A DNA stretch of 64,000 bases from NCBI RefSeq assembly GCF_009002475.1, contig NZ_AP019860.1:62001-126000 (forward strand), written 5' to 3'. Position 1 is the stretch's first letter. The number at the start of each line of letters is the position of its first letter. A program made the position numbers and the translations under genes. This DNA comes from Candidatus Uabimicrobium amorphum. Lineage in GTDB: Bacteria; Planctomycetota; Uabimicrobiia; Uabimicrobiales; Uabimicrobiaceae. Positions 56,904 to 64,000 of this stretch are shown here, piece by piece. The notes below the pieces were generated by a model. It made no database searches, was not told the DNA's origin, and worked only from the letters and a program-made list of their open reading frames with translations.

Positions 56904-57599
56904 ATGAGTATATTTAAATTTTGTTCTAAATTTTTTAAGAAATCAGTAGATACCGCACAAAGTTCTGTCAATACCGTAGTAGATACCGCTGTCTCTGTAA
57001 CAACTGCAGCAGGAAAAGCGGTAGAAACGACAGGAAATATTATATACCAGGGAGTAGAGATGGTAACATCCTCTCTAATTAACAGCACAAGATTTTTAGC
57101 AGACACTAAATATCGCAATGAAGTGGGTTATCCGTGGTTGAAAAGCCTTCTACGCGACAACTGGAAAAAAATACGTCAAGAACTGAGTGAATCGAACGAA
57201 ATGTTGATGGTTTTGTGGAAATATTCCAATGGCCATGATCTTTCCACAGAAGAAAAAAAAGCGGCGAAGGAGCAATTGGGAGATATCGTTAAAGCAGTAC
57301 CTGCACTTGGAATATTTTTGCTTCCAGGTGGAATGATTCTTTTACCACTTTTGGCAAAAGCACTTCCGTGGGATTTGATGCCTTCTTCCTTCAAAGAACA
57401 AGTAAAAGAAGAATATGGTGAAGACGCTCTAAATCAAGACCTTAAAGATGGTGAAGATGTGCCTATCGATAACGACGTGGAGTTTTCTTCTGAAGTACGT
57501 GAAGAAGTAGAACAAAGCATGCGCGAATTACTGAACAGTAATGATGGAGAAGAATCCAGTACCGAAGACGAACAATCACAAGACGAAAAAACGCAATAA
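56904..57599 (+). CDS. LETM1-like domain protein
   Basis: The 231-residue protein has an N-terminal hydrophilic helix with a Val/Thr/Ala-rich stretch (about 15-50). A central part then contains VPALGIFLLPGGMILLPLLAKALPWDLMPSSF. That Pro/Leu-rich helix pair matches the LETM1 core, where it precedes the ribosome-binding part in the mitochondrial protein. The C-terminal 60 residues are acidic and disordered. ATG 56892 overlaps the rny stop, but ATG 56904 has GAGG 6 nt upstream and is preferred. Co-expression with RNase Y hints at a membrane or translation-related role, which is inference. Confidence 0.7.
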   Translation: MSIFKFCSKFFKKSVDTAQSSVNTVVDTAVSVTTAAGKAVETTGNIIYQGVEMVTSSLINSTRFLADTKYRNEVGYPWLKSLLRDNWKKIRQELSESNEMLMVLWKYSNGHDLSTEEKKAAKEQLGDIVKAVPALGIFLLPGGMILLPLLAKALPWDLMPSSFKEQVKEEYGEDALNQDLKDGEDVPIDNDVEFSSEVREEVEQSMRELLNSNDGEESSTEDEQSQDEKTQ

Positions 57600-57662
57600 A
57601 ATCACCCTGATACCAGTGATGTCTTTTCCTGCATGCTATAGATGTATTAAGCTGCCCAGAGG

Positions 57663-57744
57663 TGTCATTCCCGCGGAAGCGGGAAACCAGCAATATAAAT
57701 TCGACTTGAAAGCGCCTGGGTCCCTGGTCAAGCCAGGGATGACA
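57663..57744 (+). repeat. Dispersed double-palindrome repeat, copy 2
   Basis: This copy is close to copy 1 at 37974, including flanking sequence on both sides (CCAGTGATG before, ATGACAACCT and ATTTGTT after). It lies between the LETM1-like gene and the convergent STAND gene. Confidence 0.8.
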
Positions 57745-57788
57745 ACCTAGTGATTTGTTAGTTTTTATTTCTTTCTTTGTATGCACTT

Positions 57789-57843
57789 ACCAGCCCCCAC
57801 AGGGGGAGCAATCGGTGCGAAGCACCGATGTGGGGGCATCGCA
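57789..57843. repeat. Second dispersed repeat family, copy 1
   Basis: The segment contains an ATCGGTGCGAAGCACCGAT hairpin set inside CCCCCAC...GTGGGGG, followed by CATC. A shorter relative lies at 62989-63017. The rest of this gap to 57898 holds nothing else recognisable. Confidence 0.65.
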
Positions 57844-57898
57844 CACCAAAGATAATCTAAAAACAAAGTAACAACCCAATGGTTACACAAGAGACAAC

Positions 57899-60800
57899 CT
57901 AATTCTCCACAATTTTCAAAACAGAAATAGAGCGTTCATTGGATTTGTAAATACCCACGATGTGGTCGTCAATCACCGAAACAAATGACATTTTTTCTGG
58001 TAAGTACACTAGATCCTTGTCGTCTTTTACAATAGACGTTTTCCAGCTTTGCGCAATGCTAAAAATGCTTTCGTTGCAATAACTTTCCAAGTCTGTTTGT
58101 CCATCGATGGTTCGTATGAGACTTCCGTCATTTGTATTCCAAACAAAAGTTTGGTGGTCCCTACTTGTCGAGATTAATTGCTCTCCTTTGAAACGCATGT
58201 GGGTGATCATATCTTTGTGCCCCGACAGTACGTGCAGGCACGCACCGGTTTGTACATTCCAAATGCGTACAATTCCTTGACGTGCACTTGCGGAAGCGAT
58301 TTTGCTGCTGTCACTGTTAAACGCAACACTCATTACCCCTAATTCGTGGCCGTGCATGGTACGCAAACAATTTCCTTGCATGTCCCAAATTTTGAGTGTC
58401 TTGTCGCGAGATCCTGTGGCAATGAGCCGTGCATTGCGATCGACATCTACGCTTTCTATCCAGCGTTTGTGTCCTTCGTAGATATTTAAGCAACTTCCAT
58501 CGGCAACACTCCACAAACGCATGGTATTGTCGTAATAGCCGATCGACAGAATATGTTTATCGTTATGACAAAACATGATGCTTGACACGATCCCTTTGTG
58601 TCCTTTCATGCGATGGATAAAGTCACCGGTTTGTAAATTCCAAATACCAATGTCCCCTTGCCGACTTCCGACAACGACTTTTGTTTCATCTTCGCTGATA
58701 TTGAGACAACGTATTTTCATATCAGTAAAAATACTTTTGTTGCATTCTCCGCTTTTGACATCCCAAATTTTGATAAATTGATCCTTCGCCCCTGTTACGG
58801 CTTGGTTTTGTTTGCGTAGTATACACAAACGACGAATGCGTTCTTTATGCCCTTTTATCGAAAGTTGCATGTTGCTTTGCGCGGCATGCCTACGGATATC
58901 CCATAGTGATACAGAACCATCTCTTGCACCACAAACTACGTAGTTACCGTCTAGACTGACTTGTAAGCTTGTTACTTGCCAGTTGTGATGTTTCCATCCT
59001 AGGACAACATTGCTTGTGGTAATGTCGGTAACACACAATGAGCGGTCGTCGCTTCCTGAAACGAGTAAATGAGTATGGGGAATGAAGTCGATGGCATTGA
59101 TACTATCGTAGTGGTTTTCAATAACTCGCAAGCACTTCTTTGTTGCTATTTCCCAAATACGTATGGTGTTGTCTTTGGAACAAGAGGCCAAGTACTTGCC
59201 ATCGAAACTAAATTTTACATCGTTGACAATTCTGTCATGCCCTGTAAATGTAGCGATGCATTCTTCGTTTTGCCAAATTTTTATTTCGCCGTCTTTGGCA
59301 GCAGAGGCTGTGTAGTCGTCCATGGCATGTAGAGCATAAATCGCGTCGCGATGTCCTTCTAAGAAATAGGCACGTTGCCCACTTTCCACGTCCCATATGA
59401 CAATGCGCGCATCGTCTCCTCCGCTAAGAAGTTGTTTATTTTGATGGGTAAATTGTAGGGCGGTAATTGTTCCTAAACCACTCTCTATTATCTGTAGACA
59501 CTCTGCGGTTTGTGTATCCCAAATAAATATAAAGCCATCATCACTGGCGGTGGCGAACTTCTTGCCGTCATTGCTGAAGGTAGTGGCGCGAACGACTTCA
59601 CCATGCTCGGTAATTTCGTGTAGTGACTCTCCTGTTTCGGCGTTCCACAAACGTACTTTTTTGTCTTCGCTCACAGAAACGATTCTTTGGCGATCTTGGT
59701 GAAAGGCAACACTGTATACTTCGCGACTATGTCCCATAAATAACCTGCGTAATTTGGAGTCAAGATGCGGTTCCGCAGGAGATAAACTCTTTGCCCAAGT
59801 TCCGTGGAAAGATTCGCGCCATTTTTCTACCAGTAAGAATAATTTTGTGTTATTCCATGGTAGTTGTGAATTGTCGTCATAGTTGTAGTAGTTTTTGACT
59901 TTAGGGTTATCGTACCAGTAGCAACGGTTCCACAAACATTGGAATATGCACTCAGGATGACGGCGTAGAAAGCGTAAATCTAGCGTTAGTGCGTGGCATA
60001 GCAAGCGTAGGGTTTCGCGATTGATCTCTACATCGTTATATGTATCTTGGGTATTTTGTGGCATGGGCAGAAGTGGGTGATAGAGAGCCATCTCAAAATC
60101 TTGTACTAGTTCATCTATCATTCCCATTTTAGATTTTTGTTGTAAAAAATGAAAATCGCATAATTGTTGTAATAGCGATTTGTATTTTTCTGCCCACAAC
60201 ATCTGATAACAAATTTCTTTCAAGGCGCGGGGATATTTGTAACCTTTGGCTTTGAAATAGTCGGCAAGTTTTTGGTGGTAGTTGCGTAAACGGTTTCTTC
60301 CTAGTCTTTCTTTGACGGAACGTTCGAATTCCGCGTGAAAAAATTGTAGCAATTGTCCACGTTCTACGATGAAGTTGTCGAGTGCTTTGGCAACAATAAG
60401 TAATAGATCGTCGCCAATATTGTAGTACTGCTGTAGAACTTCCTGAAGTTCTGTTTCCATGAGTCCTGATTCGCTCGCGGTAATGAGACCGAGATAGTCA
60501 AAAATAACATTGGTGTCGTATTTGTCACTCAATCTTTGAATGATTTGCTCAAATAAAGCATCTATAGATGTCGCGAGTTGTCCAACCCCTGATCCACTGG
60601 ATACAATTTCTTCGAGAGCTACTTTTAGATACAGAGGATTTCCATCGGCACGCGTTTGTAAAAGTTGAGCATCTTCGGTGGAGATGTCAATTTGATGTTT
60701 TTTTGTATAAGAATCGATGATCAAAGCGATTTCTTTGGTGGAAAGCGGTGGCAACTCAATCGTTTGTGTTTTTATGTAGTCACGTACAATATCGAAAGTA

Positions 60801-61837
60801 GACACAGGTCTTGTTGAAATAATAACATTTATGTTTTGTGGTAAGTTATTCGGTAGCCATGATAGGTCTTTGTGGGCTTCCTCTACTTCGTCAATGGCAT
60901 CGATGACGATGAGTATTTTTTGCGATAAATTTTCCAACGTCGAGCGCATTTGGAAGCGCAGCTCTAGCGGGTCGGTTTTCGGTGTCTCTTCAAGTAAGCC
61001 GTGGTGATGAAGTTGGTCGACAATACTGGCAACAAATTGACGTGCACTGTTATCCACACTAAAAAAATAGCGTAGAATAGGTACATCTTTTTCTTGTTTC
61101 CAACGCTTATAAAATTGGGCCATCGCTGCCGATTTTCCCGTCCCGGCAATTGCATGAACCACTAGGTAGTTTTTTTGATTTCTATTATGGGCAAAATTCC
61201 AAATTTTTGTGGCAAAATCTTCGCGTCCTACGAATCCTTGTAATTTTTCATCGATAAAATTTTCTATCAATACTTCACGGGTATTTTCTTCATCTTTATT
61301 TATGACGACTTCTGGGTAATGTTCGTCTATTTGCTTTTGTACTTTGTCGACGATAAAGGTAAGCATCGTTTTTGTATCGGAAAATTCAAATACATCTTCA
61401 CCTTGGGCTTTTAGATCTTTTTTTAGTGCCAACATCGACGCGCGATCTTTCGCGTCGTCGATATCTCTCTCTAGAATGCAAAAAAATCGTTTTTGGCGAT
61501 CAATATTCTGGAGTGCATGGCGTATTTCCATTTCTGTTACGGATATGTTGCTATCATTGTTGTTACCCCAGGCGTCTTTTTCAGGTCGCCATCCATAACG
61601 ACTTCCCAAAATTCCCACAAAAAATTCGCAACGTTCTACCATTTCAATACACCATTTGACGATAGAGTCGCGCTGGTGTTTTTGTCGCCACCTTAAGTCA
61701 TATGTCATGAAGGATAGGTGCCGTTCGATAAGTTGTGCTTTGAGTTTGCGAAATTGTTGTGTGAGTTCGTCGCGTTCTAATTCTAAATCGACAAATGTCG
61801 AACTGATAAATAACTTAAGTGTTTTCCAGGTATCCAT
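57899..61837 (-). CDS. DUF4062-STAND NTPase-WD40 protein (NLR-like)
   Basis: The 1312-residue protein has an N-terminal DUF4062 domain (about 6-110: LKLFISSTFVDLELERDEL, VGILGSRYGWRP). A STAND/NACHT NTPase follows with Walker A AIAGTGKSAA at about 229-238 and Walker B ILIVIDAIDEVE at about 308-319. A helical arm (about 400-690) and 14 WD40 repeats (about 700-1290), enough for two seven-bladed propellers, complete it. The layout matches eukaryotic TEP1/NWD1/NPHP3 and bacterial STAND proteins, where the repeats sense a ligand and the NTPase oligomerises. A role in defence or signalling is inference. It is a lone minus-strand gene. Confidence 0.9.
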   Translation of the reverse strand: MDTWKTLKLFISSTFVDLELERDELTQQFRKLKAQLIERHLSFMTYDLRWRQKHQRDSIVKWCIEMVERCEFFVGILGSRYGWRPEKDAWGNNNDSNISVTEMEIRHALQNIDRQKRFFCILERDIDDAKDRASMLALKKDLKAQGEDVFEFSDTKTMLTFIVDKVQKQIDEHYPEVVINKDEENTREVLIENFIDEKLQGFVGREDFATKIWNFAHNRNQKNYLVVHAIAGTGKSAAMAQFYKRWKQEKDVPILRYFFSVDNSARQFVASIVDQLHHHGLLEETPKTDPLELRFQMRSTLENLSQKILIVIDAIDEVEEAHKDLSWLPNNLPQNINVIISTRPVSTFDIVRDYIKTQTIELPPLSTKEIALIIDSYTKKHQIDISTEDAQLLQTRADGNPLYLKVALEEIVSSGSGVGQLATSIDALFEQIIQRLSDKYDTNVIFDYLGLITASESGLMETELQEVLQQYYNIGDDLLLIVAKALDNFIVERGQLLQFFHAEFERSVKERLGRNRLRNYHQKLADYFKAKGYKYPRALKEICYQMLWAEKYKSLLQQLCDFHFLQQKSKMGMIDELVQDFEMALYHPLLPMPQNTQDTYNDVEINRETLRLLCHALTLDLRFLRRHPECIFQCLWNRCYWYDNPKVKNYYNYDDNSQLPWNNTKLFLLVEKWRESFHGTWAKSLSPAEPHLDSKLRRLFMGHSREVYSVAFHQDRQRIVSVSEDKKVRLWNAETGESLHEITEHGEVVRATTFSNDGKKFATASDDGFIFIWDTQTAECLQIIESGLGTITALQFTHQNKQLLSGGDDARIVIWDVESGQRAYFLEGHRDAIYALHAMDDYTASAAKDGEIKIWQNEECIATFTGHDRIVNDVKFSFDGKYLASCSKDNTIRIWEIATKKCLRVIENHYDSINAIDFIPHTHLLVSGSDDRSLCVTDITTSNVVLGWKHHNWQVTSLQVSLDGNYVVCGARDGSVSLWDIRRHAAQSNMQLSIKGHKERIRRLCILRKQNQAVTGAKDQFIKIWDVKSGECNKSIFTDMKIRCLNISEDETKVVVGSRQGDIGIWNLQTGDFIHRMKGHKGIVSSIMFCHNDKHILSIGYYDNTMRLWSVADGSCLNIYEGHKRWIESVDVDRNARLIATGSRDKTLKIWDMQGNCLRTMHGHELGVMSVAFNSDSSKIASASARQGIVRIWNVQTGACLHVLSGHKDMITHMRFKGEQLISTSRDHQTFVWNTNDGSLIRTIDGQTDLESYCNESIFSIAQSWKTSIVKDDKDLVYLPEKMSFVSVIDDHIVGIYKSNERSISVLKIVEN

Positions 61838-61894
61838 GTTACGGCCTCTTTGAGTAGTGAATTTTATTTTGTGCTTTTCATTGCCAACGCGGTC

Positions 61895-61909
61895 TTGTTA
61901 TAGTAACAA
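61895..61909. promoter_or_regulatory. Dyad upstream of the STAND gene
   Basis: TTGTTA-TAG-TAACAA is a perfect dyad 58 nt upstream of the STAND start and 140 nt upstream of the divergent DHH gene. It may be an operator. Confidence 0.35.
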
Positions 61910-62008
61910 ACTTGCGCGAGCACTCCTTTTTATATTTGGTAGACTCGCGTGTGGTTTCGGGCTATAGAATCGGTATTGACAGCCCTCTTTATATTACATG
62001 TCTTTAGT

Positions 62009-62024
62009 TAGACATAGATGTCTA
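62009..62024. promoter_or_regulatory. Dyad upstream of the DHH phosphoesterase gene
   Basis: TAGACAT-AG-ATGTCTA is a perfect 16-bp dyad 26 nt upstream of the DHH start. TTGACA lies upstream at 61976 without a good -10. An operator or small leader hairpin is possible. Confidence 0.35.
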
Positions 62025-62049
62025 GCTCAATAACTTTAAAGGTTTTTTC

Positions 62050-62934
62050 ATGATTTTAGTTACACATAATGATTTAGACGGTGTAGGATGTGAAATTGTT
62101 GCTCGTTGCTTTTACCCTGCTGAAATCACCCCTGATAAAGTTTACCATTGTGATTATGGTATTGTAAACGAAACGGTAAAAAATATTTTGACACAAACAG
62201 ATGAAGAGTTGATCATTAGCGACGTATCTGTTTCAGAAGAAATAGCAAAACTGATACACGAAAAATATGCGAAGCGCGTGCGACTCTATGACCATCATCA
62301 AACTTCTGAACAATATTTACGAGATTATGACTGGTGTGTTGTTGATCAATCAAAATGTGCAACAAAAATAATTTTCGAAGACTGCTGTTTGAGAAAACCT
62401 GGGTGCAAAGTACCATTAAACTTACCTGCATTTGTTTATTATGTAAACGATTATGATTTGTGGTTACACTCTTTACCATATGCAACGCAGTTTAATGATC
62501 TTTTAAGTTTGTTGGGGAAGAAGAAGTTTGTGGATACAATGCTGAGTCGTTTACGCAAGAAAGAAGCGTTGATAAGTAGCAATGACAATTTATTTTTAGA
62601 AGCATTGTCCGTAAAGAAAGAATGGTATTTCAAAAACAAAGTGGAAAGTGCTGTTGTCGACGGTGAGCGGCTTCTGATCACCGCTAATCGTTACACCTCT
62701 GATCTCGCCGGTTATATCAGAAATTTGAAAAATCCTCCCAAAGCCTGGAATGACGTGAAATACATCGATATGGTGAACGTCGAAAAAGGTACGCATTCTT
62801 TGCGCTCTTACGATAATGAGTTTGATGTGAGTAAGGTCGCGGAAAAATTTGGCGGTGGAGGGCATAAAAACGCTGCCGGGTATGCGATTAAAGATTTTGA
62901 TATATACTCTTTTTTTCATTTGAAAGAAGAGTAG
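62050..62934 (+). CDS. DHH-family phosphoesterase (NrnB-like oligoribonuclease)
   Basis: The 294-residue protein has DHH motif I (THNDLDGVGCE), motif II (LIISDVSVS), the DHH signature at Asp81-His82-His83 (LYDHHQTS), and the C-terminal DHHA1 glycine motif GGGGHKNAAGYAI. All metal-coordinating residues are present, so it should be active. Single-domain DHH-DHHA1 proteins of this size degrade short RNAs (NrnA/NrnB) or cyclic dinucleotide products (pGpG, pApA). The VTHNDLDG start and short spacing are closest to the NrnB type. It is transcribed divergently from the STAND gene. The ribosome binding site is weak (AAAGG about 8 nt upstream). Confidence 0.82.
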   Translation: MILVTHNDLDGVGCEIVARCFYPAEITPDKVYHCDYGIVNETVKNILTQTDEELIISDVSVSEEIAKLIHEKYAKRVRLYDHHQTSEQYLRDYDWCVVDQSKCATKIIFEDCCLRKPGCKVPLNLPAFVYYVNDYDLWLHSLPYATQFNDLLSLLGKKKFVDTMLSRLRKKEALISSNDNLFLEALSVKKEWYFKNKVESAVVDGERLLITANRYTSDLAGYIRNLKNPPKAWNDVKYIDMVNVEKGTHSLRSYDNEFDVSKVAEKFGGGGHKNAAGYAIKDFDIYSFFHLKEE

Positions 62935-62988
62935 TACTTTGGAACATTGAAACTCAGCTAATCCTGAAGTATAGGAAATCACTAGAGT

Positions 62989-63017
62989 AATCGGCGAAGC
63001 CGATTGTGGGGCATCAA
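62989..63017. repeat. Second dispersed repeat family, copy 2 (short)
   Basis: AATCGGCGAAGCCGATTGTG followed by GGGCATC is a shortened relative of the repeat at 57789-57843. It lies after the DHH gene; the two copies bracket the STAND and DHH genes. The rest of the 62935-63143 gap holds no recognised feature. Confidence 0.55.
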
Positions 63018-63143
63018 ATACAAGAGAATATCTACACTTAGAGAACTAGAATTTTGTAATTGATGATGCCACGGAATAAGTTTATAATAGTTATAGTTGT
63101 CATTTCGTTTACAAACACAAGGCATTTCTTATAAGGAATCGCT

Positions 63144-64000
63144 ATGTTGAAAAATATATTATTATCATTAATCGTGTTATGTAGTTTTGTTGTTGCTGAA
63201 AATGCAAATATTGCCGAAAGAGCAAGCTCTTTAGAGTTTTTGGGCAAGTGGGTTGTGCAGGGCAACGATAAAGACGTAACACAATTGAAACAAGATGACC
63301 AATTACTTCAATACAATGGCTTTGCTGATTTTCCAGCAGGTTCTGGACACCATGTTGCGGATAGCAAAACTTTTGCACGTATTGTTGTATCTTCAGAGTG
63401 TGGCTATGCGCTACCTAGTGGATCTGATTATGCAAAACATCCTATTTCTGAAGTAGCAGCAGGAAACATATTGCAAAAGAATGCTCCAGAAGCACATACT
63501 ATGGTTGTCGTTGGAGTAAATGGGGAGGAAGTTACCGTTATTCATACTGGCTGGGGAGCAACTCATTGTGTATCGCGCAATGTTTTTTCAAAATCATTTC
63601 TAAAAGACAATGGTTTTAAAGTGTTCAAACCAGGTATTGACGAGGTAGAAAACGATGTTGAGCCTGTTGTGGAAAAACAACCGCAGCAAGCAGAAACAAG
63701 AGTACTTGGCACATATCGCGTTGTTGTAACAGGAACGCAAAATTATTACCCGATTAGCCAAGGAACCATTGTTAGTCACAGTGGACCAGGTGGAAAAATT
63801 GTTGTCAACGAAACAAGAAGTGTTTCCAACAAGGTTTCAGTAAACGTTGGTGTTAAAGCTGAAATCATTAGCGCTTCCGTTGGTTTTGACGTAACAAATT
63901 CATTCTCTAGATCTCTTTCATATTGGAGAGATGTTACACCTGGAAAATATGGTTATGTAGATCTTACATATAAGTATACGGTGAAAAATTTCGACGTATA
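63144..64000 (+). CDS. Secreted protein, unknown function (partial)
   Basis: The gene runs off the right edge with no stop. It starts with a signal peptide (MLKNILLSLIVLCSFVVAEN) after an AAGGAA ribosome binding site. Residues about 35-170 contain SSECGYALPSG and AHTMVVVGVNGEEVTVIHTGWG, which together look like a Cys-His papain/CHAP-like fold, but I cannot confirm it. Residues about 185-285 (SVSNKVSVNVGVKAEIISASVGFDV, FSRSLSYWRDV) resemble a beta-rich domain seen at the end of secreted Gram-positive proteins. An exported cell-wall or surface protein is inferred. The ATG at 63144 is the only good start. Confidence 0.7.
   Translation, partial: MLKNILLSLIVLCSFVVAENANIAERASSLEFLGKWVVQGNDKDVTQLKQDDQLLQYNGFADFPAGSGHHVADSKTFARIVVSSECGYALPSGSDYAKHPISEVAAGNILQKNAPEAHTMVVVGVNGEEVTVIHTGWGATHCVSRNVFSKSFLKDNGFKVFKPGIDEVENDVEPVVEKQPQQAETRVLGTYRVVVTGTQNYYPISQGTIVSHSGPGGKIVVNETRSVSNKVSVNVGVKAEIISASVGFDVTNSFSRSLSYWRDVTPGKYGYVDLTYKYTVKNFDV

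Overview
The window is low-GC, gene-dense DNA from a Gram-negative bacterium, most likely a planctomycete. I infer this from three large Hanks-type Ser/Thr kinases carrying TPR, HEAT or propeller-like tails, a formylglycine-enzyme-fold domain next to one of them, many TPR proteins, PEGA-type lipoproteins, a Kdo transferase (hence an LPS-type outer membrane) and a very long STAND-WD40 protein. The low GC and kinase/TPR richness recall the Candidatus Uabimicrobium lineage, but that is an impression and not a measurement.

Layout. 1-2994 (minus): a beta-oxidation operon, thiolase fadI followed by fadJ, which runs off the left edge. 3213-6051: a Ser/Thr kinase gene and a formylglycine-enzyme-fold gene that look like two halves of one broken or slippage-joined gene. 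6077-8487: truD and a secreted acidic TPR protein. 8600-37933: about 29 kb of same-strand genes with no gap over about 40 nt: STAS protein, lipoprotein, waaA, CCA/poly(A) nucleotidyltransferase, zinc-ribbon/TPR protein, a three-gene sugar ABC importer without ATPase, a DEDDh exonuclease, two small proteins, a catalytically dead transglutaminase homologue, a 1673-residue kinase, a UvrD-like helicase, an MrfA/Hrq1-like helicase, another kinase with a propeller-like tail, and a secretin-N/TPR protein. 37934-38408: dispersed repeats including a MITE-like element. 38409-39624 (minus): UbiA prenyltransferase and a CHMI-like tautomerase. 39725-41908: comEC. 42153-42983: a sigma-70-family factor behind a sigma-54-type promoter. 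43474-46965: a PEGA lipoprotein with a long GGETNV/GGETDAKT repeat. 47275-50015: a small protein and a clpB without the N-domain, also behind a sigma-54-type promoter. 50298-55304: a TPR metallopeptidase and rpsA. 55387-57599: an RNase Y homologue and a LETM1-like protein. 57899-61837 (minus): DUF4062-STAND-WD40 protein. 62050-62934: DHH phosphoesterase. 63144-end: a secreted protein cut by the right edge.

Themes. Signalling (three kinases, STAS, sigma factor, STAND NTPase), envelope functions (waaA, secretin-like, PEGA and TPR lipoproteins) and nucleic-acid maintenance (two helicases, exonuclease, RNase Y, DHH phosphoesterase, TruD, CCA enzyme) are interleaved. Several domains have kept their fold but lost catalytic or binding residues (transglutaminase, formylglycine-enzyme fold, the KH domain of RNase Y). 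Non-coding DNA is limited and is dominated by palindromic repeats, terminators and a few recognisable promoters. The strongest leads are the split kinase at two poly-A tracts, the sugar-ABC permease with an inserted carbohydrate-binding-like domain, the paired sigma-54 promoters on a sigma factor and clpB, the 29-kb gene run with two helicases between two kinases, and the STAND-WD40 protein flanked by dispersed repeats.
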